Shown piece after piece: positions 1-8,539 of a DNA stretch of 64,000 nucleotides. The translations under genes were made by a program, and so were the position numbers. This DNA is from Candidatus Nitrospira nitrosa (GTDB lineage: Bacteria > Nitrospirota > Nitrospiria > Nitrospirales > Nitrospiraceae), in NCBI RefSeq assembly GCF_001458735.1, contig NZ_CZQA01000001.1:1612001-1676000 (forward strand), read 5' to 3'. Numbering within the stretch: the first letter of the stretch is position 1; the number at the start of each line of letters is the position of its first letter. The notes beneath the pieces were generated by a model. The model did no database searches, was not told the origin of the DNA, and saw only the letters and a program-made list of their open reading frames with translations.

Positions 1-1485
1 AAAGCGGGCCGGTTCCGGGAATGCGTCGAGGTAGGGTTCCCCGACTGAGCCGAGCGTGGCCGTAATCCCGTGTTCCAGCGCATTCTTGCACCAGCCTCGC
101 TCGCCACGGTCATGCACCGTCAGGGATTCGGCAGAGGCCATGTGATAGCCGATGGCTCCCGGGCTGAACGAAAATACATCTTCGTACGCCCGTAGCTTGT
201 ACCAACCGATGTAGAGCGCCACGTTCGGGACGGCGGTCATCGTTGCTTCGGAAACGTCCAGCACGACGTTGTACGAAGATTTCTCCTTGACCAGCGCTGC
301 AGCCTCTCGCAAGCTGTGATCGTAGTGGCCGTAGGTGTCGATCGCACCATCCGGTTGCAATCCCCGGGCATCAAAGTACACGCTGCCGTTCAATCCCGTG
401 CGCTCTGCTTGTAGGGCTCGGTCGACGAGACCCTTCGCCAGTTCAGGGGTCGGAGCGTCCAGCCGACTGGCCATGAGAATAGGGAGTTGATCGCTGGAGG
501 CGGCATGATCTTGAAAAAGAGGGTTGTCCCAGCGCCAGGCGACGGGATAAAGATTCCGGTCCCACCACAATAGACTTAATTCGCTGTCGAGACTAGCATC
601 GGCATAGGTATAGGTGAGTCGATCGACCTCCGCGCTCGCGAGTTCCAGCACACCACGTACGCCGAAGAGCCGTTCCGCCCAGCGGTAGAGCAACGGACGG
701 TGTGAGGTGATCGGGTAAAGCCCGAGTCCTGTCCACAGGGAGCTTGACCGATCCAGTAGTGCACGCCAAGCGGCTGCTTGAGGCGTTTCCGGAGGCGCTT
801 CATGCGCTTCAGATCCCGTTCGTTTCGGGAGCATGATACCCCAGCCACCATATTGCTGAGTCAGCTGAATCAATTCCTGCGTAGGGCGCTCGGTCGATGG
901 GATCCGCTGTTGCTGGAGCTGCGTAAGCGCGGTACGCCAGCTCCGGTCGACTTGTGAGACAAGCGCGGCTGTCCTGGCCGCTTCGAGAATATCTTGCGCC
1001 GGGAAAGGCGGTGTGCCCTGTGGTCTCGATGCTTCCGGCACAAGCTGTTCGAACTGCTGTTTCAACTGCTCCAATCTTGTCCGGCTGGTTTTGACCAGTT
1101 GTTGGGCGTCTGTGAGCCGGCGGTGTTCTTCTTCCGAGAGATGAGGCGCTTCCACCCGCAACGGGATTCCATAGGTGGTGACGAGGATGCGAACGGACGA
1201 ATGGAGCGCGCGGTCTTCCAGTATACGTCGAAGCGGCATGACGACGAGATCCTCGTATTCTTGACGGGAAATCGTGTCGCGAAACGGGAGCGTGAGCGGA
1301 ATGATGTGGTCTGATGGAATGTTACGCTGAGCGGCATAGTGCCGAGCCACAGCGAGGCTGTCGGGGTTCGTGGCGTTGGCTACGATGGCGACATGCTGCG
1401 GCCGAAGCTCGGCCTGTGCGAGCGAGAGCGGCGCGATCGTCGCCAGAAGAGAAGCACAAATGAGGGGACGAAAAGAGTGGATCAT
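1..1485 (-). CDS. TIGR03790 family exosortase-associated protein, 3' truncated by window edge
   Basis: Reading the minus strand from ATG at 1485 gives an uninterrupted frame of 495 codons running off the left edge, so the C-terminus is missing. The N-terminus (MIHSFRPLICASLLATIAPL) is a signal peptide ending near SLAQA. The mature part starts with PQHVAIVANATNPDSLAVAR followed by HYAAQRNIP, and near the edge has TLGSVGEPYLDAF. Both are hallmarks I associate with family TIGR03790. That family has no known function and is reported only in genomes that carry an exosortase, which fits this window. No convincing Shine-Dalgarno precedes the ATG, so the start rests on the signal peptide. No motif 1 promoter was found upstream. 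Confidence 0.75.
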   Translation of the reverse strand, partial: MIHSFRPLICASLLATIAPLSLAQAELRPQHVAIVANATNPDSLAVARHYAAQRNIPSDHIIPLTLPFRDTISRQEYEDLVVMPLRRILEDRALHSSVRILVTTYGIPLRVEAPHLSEEEHRRLTDAQQLVKTSRTRLEQLKQQFEQLVPEASRPQGTPPFPAQDILEAARTAALVSQVDRSWRTALTQLQQQRIPSTERPTQELIQLTQQYGGWGIMLPKRTGSEAHEAPPETPQAAAWRALLDRSSSLWTGLGLYPITSHRPLLYRWAERLFGVRGVLELASAEVDRLTYTYADASLDSELSLLWWDRNLYPVAWRWDNPLFQDHAASSDQLPILMASRLDAPTPELAKGLVDRALQAERTGLNGSVYFDARGLQPDGAIDTYGHYDHSLREAAALVKEKSSYNVVLDVSEATMTAVPNVALYIGWYKLRAYEDVFSFSPGAIGYHMASAESLTVHDRGERGWCKNALEHGITATLGSVGEPYLDAFPEPARF

Positions 1486-1610
1486 CGGGTATCACACTGT
1501 ATCGTAGGTGCGATCAGGAAGAAAGACGGTCAATCAGGACAGTTGGAATGGAGGGTATGACCGACTGACAGAAGCTGTCTGGCTGAGAAGGCGGCTATCA
1601 CTGCGGCGCA

Positions 1611-1841
1611 TCATTGTTCCGATCGCGCACCGTGTGACGAGAGGGAAGAGGGGAGGGTTCTGAACAGACGATGAGCCGGCTTCTGGTTCTTGGTGCGACT
1701 GCGATTCCGGACGATTACCGGATCGATGATCTCGCCGCAGCTGATGCAGCGCCATCCACAGAGGTAATCGTCTTGAGCGTTGCTGGCCGTAACGAGGAGA
1801 TCAACCGCGCACATGAGGCCACGGCACCGACGGCAATTCAT
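1611..1841 (-). CDS. small zinc-ribbon protein
   Basis: A 76-residue protein starting MNCRRCRGLM with a second pair WRCISCGEIIDPVIV; the two CxxC knuckles about 30 residues apart look like a zinc ribbon. The same signature (CRRCxGLM, then WRCxxCGExIDPVIVxNR) recurs in the protein at 16227-16481, so this is a paralogous pair and supports a real gene. A longer frame exists upstream, but the Met directly before the first CxxC matches the paralogue's start. Only a weak GGAG about 12 bases upstream supports initiation. The basic tail after the ribbon is not conserved between the two. Function unknown; a nucleic-acid or protein-binding adaptor is a guess. Confidence 0.6.
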   Translation of the reverse strand: MNCRRCRGLMCAVDLLVTASNAQDDYLCGWRCISCGEIIDPVIVRNRSRTKNQKPAHRLFRTLPSSLSSHGARSEQ

Positions 1842-2062
1842 GGAATGCGGGCTCCGGCTCTGATAGGGATATCGCAACGGCGTGACAAGTTCCCTTCTCC
1901 CGTTCAACCTCGATAGTCAGACGTGATGTTTACGGCACTCGTTCTTCTGTTCGTGTACCCTCGCAGGTCTTTCGGTACGTCATGGTCGACGGATGAGTTC
2001 TCCTTACCCAACGCGCTCACCGCATCGGCAATCCATGGGAGAAATGAGGAGACAATGGTTCT

Positions 2063-2275
2063 TTACCGACGAGCGAAGCCGAGTGGTTTCACGCCGCGAC
2101 CGAACGGCCAGGCCACGGCGGCGAGGGAAACAGAAGACGCCGTGATGGTGTTGCCGCTGACCAGGAACGTCACGGCGCTGCGGCTTAGTGCCATGCGGGT
2201 ATCCGTACCACGAGAGGCTGCCGATGGGCCGTTCTGCCGGCGAAGCAGCCGTGAAAATAGGACGCGGGTCGTCAT
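2063..2275 (-). pseudogene. decayed VPLPA-CTERM protein remnant
   Basis: A 70-codon frame with an excellent Shine-Dalgarno (AAGGAG, then ACAATCG, then ATG) and a motif 1 promoter at 2352-2391. Its last 31 residues, SGNTITASSVSLAAVAWPFG then RGVKPLGFARR, align column by column with the end of the intact gene at 11839-12612 (DGNTITVSPVPVPAAVYLFG, then SGLVGLIGLARR). The sorting motif has degraded: VPVPAA became VSLAAV and the hydrophobic helix is broken by Arg and Lys. No signal peptide or mature domain remains. The likely history is an internal deletion plus point decay of a VPLPA-CTERM gene whose promoter and ribosome site survived. A functional short peptide cannot be excluded. Confidence 0.6.
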
Positions 2276-2597
2276 CGATTGTCTCCTTGATGATACGTGG
2301 CGACCACGAAGTCCATGATAGGTCCCATTTCTAGCAAGACAATAACCAGGCGATCTACTCACCGATACCTACCGCTGCACTGGTTGACACAGAATCGGGT
2401 GTGCAGATGCTTGACCAATCGCTATCTGTGCGTGAAGAGAAGAGTCGCCGCCGGCACCAGTCGATGCGGTGTTGCGAAAACAGGAAACCACCCCGTTCGG
2501 TACGGCTGGAGTAAGCGAAAGAGCCGCGCACTTCAGGCCACGGCGTCACCGGCAATTCATCGGATGGCTCACCCCGTTCATTGCCCAGTGAGACAAT
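2276..2597. other. intergenic region
   Basis: Apart from the motif 1 promoter at 2352-2391 and the leader of the remnant gene, I see no coding sequence or strong hairpin here. Open frames on either strand lack ribosome sites and resemble nothing. Confidence 0.5.
2352..2391 (-). promoter_or_regulatory. motif 1 promoter of the VPLPA remnant
   Basis: On the minus strand the box reads TGTGTCAACCAGTGCA (2376-2391), followed after 16 bp by AGTAGATC (2352-2359). Box, spacing and -10 block match the intact VPLPA promoters. The ATG at 2275 lies about 100 bp downstream of the box. Confidence 0.55.
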
Positions 2598-3656
2598 TCA
2601 AGAGGCAATAGTCTTGTGCCGCCGCGCTACGCCCATCAATCCAATGACGGCACTCCCAAAGAGCCAGGCCGCTGCGGGAAGCGGCACGACGTTGATCGGG
2701 CCCAGGCTGGATAGTCGAAACCCGAGGCTGCTGCCTCCGATCAGAGGATTGTACTCGCTTGTGTAGGTCGACCTCAGCGTCGACTCATCGAGCCAGAGCG
2801 ACCCGCCGCGCATGATGCGTCTCGACCCGCTCACCGCATCAATCCATTCCATCACGTTGCCGCCCTGATCGAACGTCCCGTAAGGACTCGCGCTCTCGAT
2901 CCCGGCGCTGCCGACGGAGGTGACATGGCCGAGATTGATGGTGCCGTCCCAGTTGGCGCCGAAGTTGTAATTGGCCACATTAGGGCCGGGATTGGCAATC
3001 ACGCCGGTCGCGGTCGCGGCGGCGACCACCGGGATGTCGTCGCTGCTTGTCGGATAGAGATAATAGTCGGCTGTCGCGCCGTCATTCTTGTGAAACGCCG
3101 CCTTATACCATTCATCCTGACTCGGAATGGCGACCCAGTTCATAGCGTTGTGTTGTGCCGATCCATGCGTTCCCTGGGTTGCTAGTGTGTTGGTATCGCT
3201 GAAGGTGTAAAAGCCATTCTCCGTATCTCCGGTCATCACCCAGTTGGCGAATCGCGCGGCATCGTAGAAACTCACGTAGTTGACCGGCTTGTCATCATAG
3301 TTGAGCTTGGGGCTATACATCGTGCCTGCTGTGGCCTGCGGGTCAAAATTAATCCCACCTTTGACGACGGCAAACCCGGTGGCATTGGTCATATCGGGGT
3401 TGTAGAGATCGTGCGGGTTGCTGCCGGTGGGGTCGACTGTATTTAGAAATGCGGCATACTGCGCATTGGTTACCTCGGTGTTGGTGATGTGGTAGCTGTA
3501 CGCGACTGAGCCGAGTCCGGTCAGGGGGTCCGGGAGATTCCCGGCATTGCCGACAACCACGGTGTCGAGGGGCAACACTGCGGCGTGGACCAGTGAAATG
3601 GGATACGTGGCTGCGGCAAAGGCCGCAGCCACAAGGGTTCGGCAACGAAAACTCAT
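2598..3656 (-). CDS. SUMF1/FGE-like VPLPA-CTERM protein
   Basis: A 352-residue secreted protein. After a signal peptide (MSFRCRTLVAAAFAAATYPI...) comes a formylglycine-generating-enzyme-like (SUMF1) fold: ITNTEVTNAQYAAFLNTV, VNYVSFYDAARFANWV, WVAIPSQDEWYKAAFH, FDQGGNVMEWIDA, RIMRGGSLW and a final LGFRLSS. It ends VPLPAAAWLFGSAVIGLMGV and an Arg/His/Lys tail, the exosortase D sorting signal. True FGE catalysis needs a paired cysteine that I do not see, so a C-type-lectin-like structural or binding role is more likely. A GTG at 3668 is possible, but ATG 3656 sits just after the upstream gene's stop (TAG at 3661) and begins the signal peptide. Second gene of an operon with 3661-4434. Confidence 0.85.
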   Translation of the reverse strand: MSFRCRTLVAAAFAAATYPISLVHAAVLPLDTVVVGNAGNLPDPLTGLGSVAYSYHITNTEVTNAQYAAFLNTVDPTGSNPHDLYNPDMTNATGFAVVKGGINFDPQATAGTMYSPKLNYDDKPVNYVSFYDAARFANWVMTGDTENGFYTFSDTNTLATQGTHGSAQHNAMNWVAIPSQDEWYKAAFHKNDGATADYYLYPTSSDDIPVVAAATATGVIANPGPNVANYNFGANWDGTINLGHVTSVGSAGIESASPYGTFDQGGNVMEWIDAVSGSRRIMRGGSLWLDESTLRSTYTSEYNPLIGGSSLGFRLSSLGPINVVPLPAAAWLFGSAVIGLMGVARRHKTIAS

Positions 3657-3660
3657 CTGG

Positions 3661-4434
3661 CTACCCACAATGTGCCATCCGACGACGCGCGACTCCGGCC
3701 AATCCGATCACCCCGCTGCCGAACAGCCAGGCGGCGGCGGGCAGCGGGACGGGTGAGGCAAAGGTGAAGGTGCCGACGGTCTTGCCGAGATCGCTGGAGT
3801 GGAAGAAGGCATTGGTGACCTCCGGACTCCATTTGAGATTCCCGGACAGGTTCAACGAGAAGGGATTGCTGTCGACGGCGACATCGGTCAACTCTAGGCC
3901 AGGAACGGGAAATCCATAGTTGTTCAGCAGGTACCAACCTGAACCTCCGGCCGAGTTGCCGATTCGCGTGGCATCGTATTTCAAAGCGTAGTCGCCGGTC
4001 GCAAAGATCCCAGGAAAATTCCCCATGAATCGGAGTACGCCGCCCAGGCCGATCTGTCCGGCAGCCGTGCCGGTCACGTTGTTCGGATCGTAGGTGAAAT
4101 TCGTCGCCTGAATGGCCCGACCTGCTGGATTGGAAACTGTGGACCCGGTGACGCCATAGACCAAGCCAGTGGCAGGAATCTCGCCGTTGCCTGGTACGAG
4201 ATTCGTATTGACGACGTCATTGATTTGCGCGCCTGTCAGCGAAGGCGAGGTGAAGAATTCCTCAAGAAAAATCGTCGGCGGGGTGCCGCTTGGATTCAGA
4301 ACGAGTTGGGCTAACGCATCACGGTCAAGACTCATCGTGAACTCGCCGCCGGTGACGGTGGCAGCCGGCGCCACAGCCGGCAAAATGAACAGCACGGTGG
4401 AAAGCACGAGGGAGGTGAGAGTCGAGGACTTCAT
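3661..4434 (-). CDS. VPLPA-CTERM sorting domain protein, unknown function
   Basis: A 257-residue secreted protein: signal peptide (MKSSTLTSLVLSTVLFILPA), a Gly/Asn/Thr-rich mature region with no domain I recognise, then VPLPAAAWLFGSGVIGLAGV and an RRR tail. The start is fixed by AAGGAG placed 7 bases before ATG 4434; the longer upstream frame has no ribosome site. The stop overlaps the start region of the downstream SUMF1-like gene, so the two are probably translationally coupled. A motif 1 promoter lies about 175-215 bp upstream. Expected to be exported by Sec, trapped by its C-terminal helix and processed by XrtD. Confidence 0.85.
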   Translation of the reverse strand: MKSSTLTSLVLSTVLFILPAVAPAATVTGGEFTMSLDRDALAQLVLNPSGTPPTIFLEEFFTSPSLTGAQINDVVNTNLVPGNGEIPATGLVYGVTGSTVSNPAGRAIQATNFTYDPNNVTGTAAGQIGLGGVLRFMGNFPGIFATGDYALKYDATRIGNSAGGSGWYLLNNYGFPVPGLELTDVAVDSNPFSLNLSGNLKWSPEVTNAFFHSSDLGKTVGTFTFASPVPLPAAAWLFGSGVIGLAGVARRRMAHCG

Positions 4435-4608
4435 GATGGTTCTCCTTGGTTGTGATAATTGAGGGATGTGATGTCTGGTATTCAATCTGGCATTCTTTGC
4501 AGGCGCCTGTGGGCTGCTCGACCAATCCAAGCAGTCCTCCCGCCGTGAGTTGGGATAAGGAAACGAGAATTACCCTTAAGAACACTATTATCAAGGGCGA
4601 TTCGAGAT

Positions 4609-4648
4609 TATCTACCGATCAGTGCCTGCAGCTGCACTGGATGCAACA
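4609..4648 (-). promoter_or_regulatory. motif 1 promoter of the SUMF1-like operon
   Basis: The minus strand carries TGTTGCA, TC, CAGTGCA (4633-4648), then 16 bp, then GGTAGATA (4609-4616). The second heptamer is degenerate but the -10 block is perfect. The leader to ATG 4434 is longer (about 170 nt) than in the tandem paralogues. Confidence 0.65.
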
Positions 4649-4698
4649 GGAAATGAGGTTGGGTTGATAGAAGGAGGGAAAACGTTTGTGTGGAAGGC

Positions 4699-4732
4699 CC
4701 GGGCCGTCGTTTTCTGACCAACGACGGCCCGG
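4699..4732. terminator. 13-bp stem-loop after the di-haem gene
   Basis: CCGGGCCGTCGTT (4699-4711) is perfectly complementary to AACGACGGCCCGG (4720-4732) with an 8-nt loop. It lies downstream of the minus-strand gene ending at 4770 and before the next promoter. There is no long T-run, so it may be a transcript-end stabiliser as much as an intrinsic terminator. Confidence 0.7.
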
Positions 4733-4769
4733 ATTGCTTAGTCTTGATACATCATCCTCACGTGCCTGG

Positions 4770-6644
4770 TTATGGCTCCAAGAATTTCTTTTGCGGTTGC
4801 CCGCCGAAGCGGCCGACTGCGGGAATTTCGAACAACGGATCGCCGGGCATGATCATCCGGGGTGCGCCCGGTCCGTTCGGGATGAACAGTTGCGGATGAT
4901 CGAACGGAGCTTGCTGAAAACGCACCCGCTCGTCCGTGAGCGAGACCAGGAAGGCCAACATCGCAGCCTTTTCCTCAGGCGTGAGTCCCAGGATCGACAT
5001 CAGCTCGACGTGTGTGCCGTCGAGTGTCACCATGCCGACGTGGGCATCACCGGCTCGATCGTAGAAGTCGATGACAGCCGGCAGATCGACATGCCCCCCG
5101 GTATGAAAGTAGGGAGCCGTCAGCTCGACATTGCGCAGGCCCGGCACCTTGAAGGCCCCGTCCGAGACGATCGGTTCCGGAGGCGGAGGGCTGAGCCGTT
5201 TGACCGTGGAGAGCCAATTCCCAAGGTTGTCCTTCGCCCCAAGACCCAAGTCCTCGATCGTGCCGAGCACGCCGGTGTTGTTGAAGCCACGGTCCGCAGC
5301 CTGCCCGTCTCGGATGCGCGTCGGGTCGGCACGAACTTGGCGGACTGAGGCGTTGGTGAGCTCCGCCCCCTCATGACAGGTGATGCATTGGCCGCGAGCC
5401 TGGCTGCGGAAGAGATCCACGCCCAAGACGGCCTGCTCGCTGATGGCGTTGGGGTTGCCGTCCATGAATTGATCGTAGGGAGAATTGTCGGCCACGAGGG
5501 TCGCTTCGTACAGCTGGATGGCCAGGCCGAAGAAGAGCGAGAAGTTGTACTGCATCACGGTGTATTCATTGACCGCAAGTGCCACAGAGGGCGGGTCGAT
5601 CACGGTCGGCGTGCCGTCCGTCCCGACACGGATGAGCTTTGGTGAATCCCACCAGTGACGGTGAAACGCCGCCTGGATGAGTTCCGGGTAGTTGCTCACA
5701 TTCAGGCCCTTTTGTGGCCAACGGCTTAGTGACCCGAGCACGCTGTCTTCAGGGTGCACCAGCTGAAGCGCCAGCGGCCGAAGGTTGGAGGCTGGCTGGC
5801 CGGGAATCTGGTAACGGGCGAATTTCTTTCCGACGTCCCGCATCGTCCGGCCACGGGCGGACATTTCGCTTTCATTCACCGGAGGACCGACCGCTTGCGA
5901 GGCGAGGCTGGAGTCTTCAAGCCTCACCTGGACGGCGACCGGACTCGTGGGGCTATCTGCACGGAACAGCCGGGCGTTCGGATCCCGGTCCCCCATTTCG
6001 TTCACACCATTAAAGACGTTGTCCGCACGACCGTCCCAAAACTGACGGTGATTGAACACAGCATTGATGACAGTCGGCGTATTGCGGGGTTCCACACGGC
6101 GCGTGTTCGTTGAGCCGACTCGAAATCCATCAGGATCTGGTTCGGAGCGAACCAGATCAGCAGGGCCGTTTCCAATGCCGAGGAAGACGGAGTTGCGAAC
6201 GCCCTGGGAGGAGAGCACATCGTTACTCGCGGGGAAGAATGGAAAATCGGATCCAGTCACTTGTCCGACAGGTCCAAGATTTCTGTGGAAGGTCCGGTCC
6301 GGATTCGGCGCACCGGTTGAGGTGATACGCTTTAATCCCGGCGAGAGCTGATTCTTTGATCGGCTATCGGCCATGCCGGAATTAAAATGACAGCTTCCGC
6401 AGGCCTGTACCCCGTCGCTGCCGACCTGCATGTCCCAAAAGAGGGCCTTGCCGAGACGAATGGCGGCCTGGCGGTCGCTGACAAACTCGGCGAGATTTGT
6501 TGGTTCCGGCACAGGGATGGTCTTGAGCGACGGCGGACGAGGTGGATCGGTCGGGCTGTTGACCTGAGAGAAAGCGTCTGTGGCGACGGTGATGCCGAGC
6601 CCTAGCGCGGCAACGGCGAGAACATGAGTGATCCTGGTGCGCAT
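4770..6644 (-). CDS. di-haem cytochrome c peroxidase/MauG family protein
   Basis: A 624-residue periplasmic protein with a signal peptide and two c-type haem sites: CGSCH at about residues 82-86 in the context GKALFWDMQVGSDGVQACGS, and CITCH at about 419-423. Late motifs GAFKVPGLRNVELTAPYFHT and FHTGGH are typical of the cytochrome c peroxidase/MauG superfamily. Members reduce H2O2 or oxidise protein side chains (as MauG does to Trp). It is longer than classical CcpA (about 330 residues), as in the large MauG-like group. It is a paralogue of 13306-15327. No sorting tail and no motif 1 promoter. Target unknown; modification of the neighbouring exported proteins is only a hypothesis. Confidence 0.88.
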   Translation of the reverse strand: MRTRITHVLAVAALGLGITVATDAFSQVNSPTDPPRPPSLKTIPVPEPTNLAEFVSDRQAAIRLGKALFWDMQVGSDGVQACGSCHFNSGMADSRSKNQLSPGLKRITSTGAPNPDRTFHRNLGPVGQVTGSDFPFFPASNDVLSSQGVRNSVFLGIGNGPADLVRSEPDPDGFRVGSTNTRRVEPRNTPTVINAVFNHRQFWDGRADNVFNGVNEMGDRDPNARLFRADSPTSPVAVQVRLEDSSLASQAVGPPVNESEMSARGRTMRDVGKKFARYQIPGQPASNLRPLALQLVHPEDSVLGSLSRWPQKGLNVSNYPELIQAAFHRHWWDSPKLIRVGTDGTPTVIDPPSVALAVNEYTVMQYNFSLFFGLAIQLYEATLVADNSPYDQFMDGNPNAISEQAVLGVDLFRSQARGQCITCHEGAELTNASVRQVRADPTRIRDGQAADRGFNNTGVLGTIEDLGLGAKDNLGNWLSTVKRLSPPPPEPIVSDGAFKVPGLRNVELTAPYFHTGGHVDLPAVIDFYDRAGDAHVGMVTLDGTHVELMSILGLTPEEKAAMLAFLVSLTDERVRFQQAPFDHPQLFIPNGPGAPRMIMPGDPLFEIPAVGRFGGQPQKKFLEP

Positions 6645-6920
6645 AACGACTCCTTTCGATGTTCAGCCCGCATTGTTCATGACAGTTCGTCGCGAAATCG
6701 GCACGCCGCGTCGTGAGATCGGCGCACGAAGCTCAGAGGACCTGAGTCGTACTCGTGCAGTACGTCGAGGGTTCGAGGGGCGAGTCCGCCGACCGCAGGC
6801 TTGTCGGAACAGCGGATCGGCGATTGCAGCAGAAGTGTTCATGAATAATACGGGTTAGGGAAGGACCGGCTCACGGATCAGCCGATCCGCGAGTTCGTGC
6901 TTCCCGTTGAGTAACAGGTA
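6645..6920. other. intergenic region with a short imperfect tandem repeat
   Basis: Between the di-haem gene's start and the stop at 6921. Near 6688-6730 an imperfect direct repeat is visible (CGTCGCGAAATCGGCACGC, then CGTCGTGAGATCGGCGCACG). No gene and no motif 1 box were found. Confidence 0.4.
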
Positions 6921-7658
6921 CTACTTGTGGGCAACCGCCTGTCCCTTCCGAAGTCTGGTTCTTGTCAGGGGTCCTAGACCGACGAGCCCGCTCCCGAAGA
7001 GCCACATGGCGGCTGGGACGGGGACAGGAGACACGTTGCCTGGTGCCACGGCCATCACGTTGCTGTAGGCCGGGCGTCCAGCCGCAGCATCGAACAGAGT
7101 TCGGTTGGCGATGGTTCCGGTAAGCATGTTGGCAAAGTTCACATTCGTGTCGCTGGTCAAGGTCGCGGTCCAGAAGAAGGGCGGCACGAAGGCAAACGGA
7201 GGAGCGGCCCCCACTCGACCGGTACCGAGTTGATTCAGTTGCGTGATGAGGTTTTGAGCTTCCGAGGTGGTCGGTAATCGCCAATCGGAGACAGACTGGT
7301 TTCCGTGTTGAGAAGTGAAGCCATCGGCCCAGGCGGATGCCGCCCACCAACTGCCCACCCAGCGACCCAGTGACGCCTCATAACTCAGATCATCGGCGGC
7401 AATGGTGTGGGATGGTCCCAATGAAGGCGTAACGACCGTTCCTAAGAGCGGTCCTGTGTAGGGGTTTGCGCTTGGGGTGGAGGTGGTACTTGCAACGTCA
7501 TTGGTAAAGGTCAGTCCATTGGAAATCCAGGTCACATCGGAGACGCTGTCATAAATCGTTCCGTTTCCGTTATCGATCAAACTGGCGTGAGCACTGCCTG
7601 CCATGATGCCGGTGATAACCAGCAATGCGAGTATGGATGATACTGGTCTGTTGCGCAT
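6921..7658 (-). CDS. DUF1566 (Lcl-like) VPLPA-CTERM protein
   Basis: A 245-residue secreted protein: signal peptide (MRNRPVSSILALLVITGIMA), then LIDNGNGTIYDSVSDVTWIS and DWRLPTTSEAQNLITQLNQL, the paired signature of DUF1566/Lcl C-terminal-type domains found in surface and adhesin-like proteins. The tail is VPVPAAMWLFGSGLVGLGPL followed by basic residues. AAAGGAG 7 bases before ATG 7658 fixes the start; an in-frame TTG further upstream has no such site. It follows 7704-8366 by 45 bp and is probably co-transcribed with it. Binding rather than catalysis is expected. Confidence 0.85.
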   Translation of the reverse strand: MRNRPVSSILALLVITGIMAGSAHASLIDNGNGTIYDSVSDVTWISNGLTFTNDVASTTSTPSANPYTGPLLGTVVTPSLGPSHTIAADDLSYEASLGRWVGSWWAASAWADGFTSQHGNQSVSDWRLPTTSEAQNLITQLNQLGTGRVGAAPPFAFVPPFFWTATLTSDTNVNFANMLTGTIANRTLFDAAAGRPAYSNVMAVAPGNVSPVPVPAAMWLFGSGLVGLGPLTRTRLRKGQAVAHK

Positions 7659-7703
7659 AGTGGCTCCTTTCAACCTGCTCGTGGATGAGAATGGTGGTGC
7701 TGA

Positions 7704-8366
7704 TTATTCGTGAGATTGATTCATGGTTTTCCGTGACTCTTGGAATTGTCTGCGCGCGAGGCCCAGCATCCCGATCACCCCGCTCCCGAACAGCCAGGCA
7801 GCGGCGGGGAGGGGGACGGCGGTGAGTTGAAAGTTTCCGCCTAAGAACGCGGCGCCCTCCGTACCGGGATCTGTCTGGTCTGGAAAGGCGAAGCCGGTGC
7901 CTAGAGTGGAATAGCGAGCATCGATCACGGAGACGCGAGGATCGACGATCCCATTTCCGCCGAAGAGGGACGTAGCGTCGCTGTCCAGATGCGCCCCGAC
8001 AATATATTCGATCCCAGGTGTGAGCGCGGTGCTGCTCACCGGCGCAAATCGGAAATATCCGTCTAGTGCAGCATCAGTTCCGGCTGCGATCGTGGTCTGG
8101 ACGAGCGGCGCCCCGCCGGAGGCAAGCCATAGCCCGACCTGAGCAGGCCCAGCCAGACCGTCTTGGCCGGAATCGTAGACGCCCAACGCCTCAACAGAAG
8201 TTGGAGCGGTCACGGAGAATTTCCAGCCCAATGTCCACGTTGAGCCGTCGTATTCAAAGATGATCTCGGTGAGATCAATCGCGGCCGCTTGGGCCAAGGA
8301 GGACCAGACCGTGCAGACACACAACAGAATAAGTCCTGGGAAACCGATGAATCGATGGGAGCGCAT
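7704..8366 (-). CDS. VPLPA-CTERM sorting domain protein, unknown function
   Basis: A 220-residue secreted protein with a signal peptide (MRSHRFIGFPGLILLCVCTV...AQA), a beta-rich mature part (FEYDGSTWTLGWKFSVTAPT, LGVYDSGQDGLAGPAQVGLW) and the tail VPLPAAAWLFGSGVIGMLGL plus ARR. The YDSGQDGL/VGLW pattern resembles small PEP-CTERM proteins with a jelly-roll-like domain, but I cannot name a family. ATG 8366 is chosen because AAAGGAG lies 6 bases upstream; a TTG 6 bases earlier overlaps that spacing. No motif 1 box is found upstream, unusually for this family here; an 11-bp inverted repeat lies there instead. Confidence 0.83.
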   Translation of the reverse strand: MRSHRFIGFPGLILLCVCTVWSSLAQAAAIDLTEIIFEYDGSTWTLGWKFSVTAPTSVEALGVYDSGQDGLAGPAQVGLWLASGGAPLVQTTIAAGTDAALDGYFRFAPVSSTALTPGIEYIVGAHLDSDATSLFGGNGIVDPRVSVIDARYSTLGTGFAFPDQTDPGTEGAAFLGGNFQLTAVPLPAAAWLFGSGVIGMLGLARRQFQESRKTMNQSHE

Positions 8367-8413
8367 ACACAACTCCTTTGGTTCGTGGATAAGAAGACGT
8401 CAATGTAATCGAG

Positions 8414-8455
8414 AATCGGGTCGAACTGGTTTCTACGGAACTGCTCGACCCGATT
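8414..8455. repeat. 11-bp inverted repeat upstream of 7704-8366
   Basis: AATCGGGTCGA (8414-8424) and TCGACCCGATT (8445-8455) are perfect inverted copies with centres 31 bp apart (about three helical turns). They lie 48-89 bp upstream of ATG 8366. The arrangement could be an operator for a dimeric regulator or an mRNA leader hairpin; this gene is one of the few here without motif 1. Confidence 0.5.
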
Positions 8456-8477
8456 CCTGTTCACACTGGGGAAGGAG

Positions 8478-8511
8478 GCCGGCCCCAGTATCACTGAAGC
8501 CGGCCGGTGGT
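8478..8511 (-). terminator. GC-rich stem-loop after 8540-9265
   Basis: On the minus strand GGCCGGC and GCCGGCC pair around an inner CAGT/ACTG stem just downstream of the stop at 8540. No T-run follows. Confidence 0.5.
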
Positions 8512-8539
8512 CTTACCCTAAGAAGACCATTACTGGAAC

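Noticed and set aside
6688-6730. Imperfect 19-bp tandem repeat upstream of the first di-haem gene
   Set aside because: Two imperfect copies only, with no link to promoter or gene; kept as a note in the intergenic entry.
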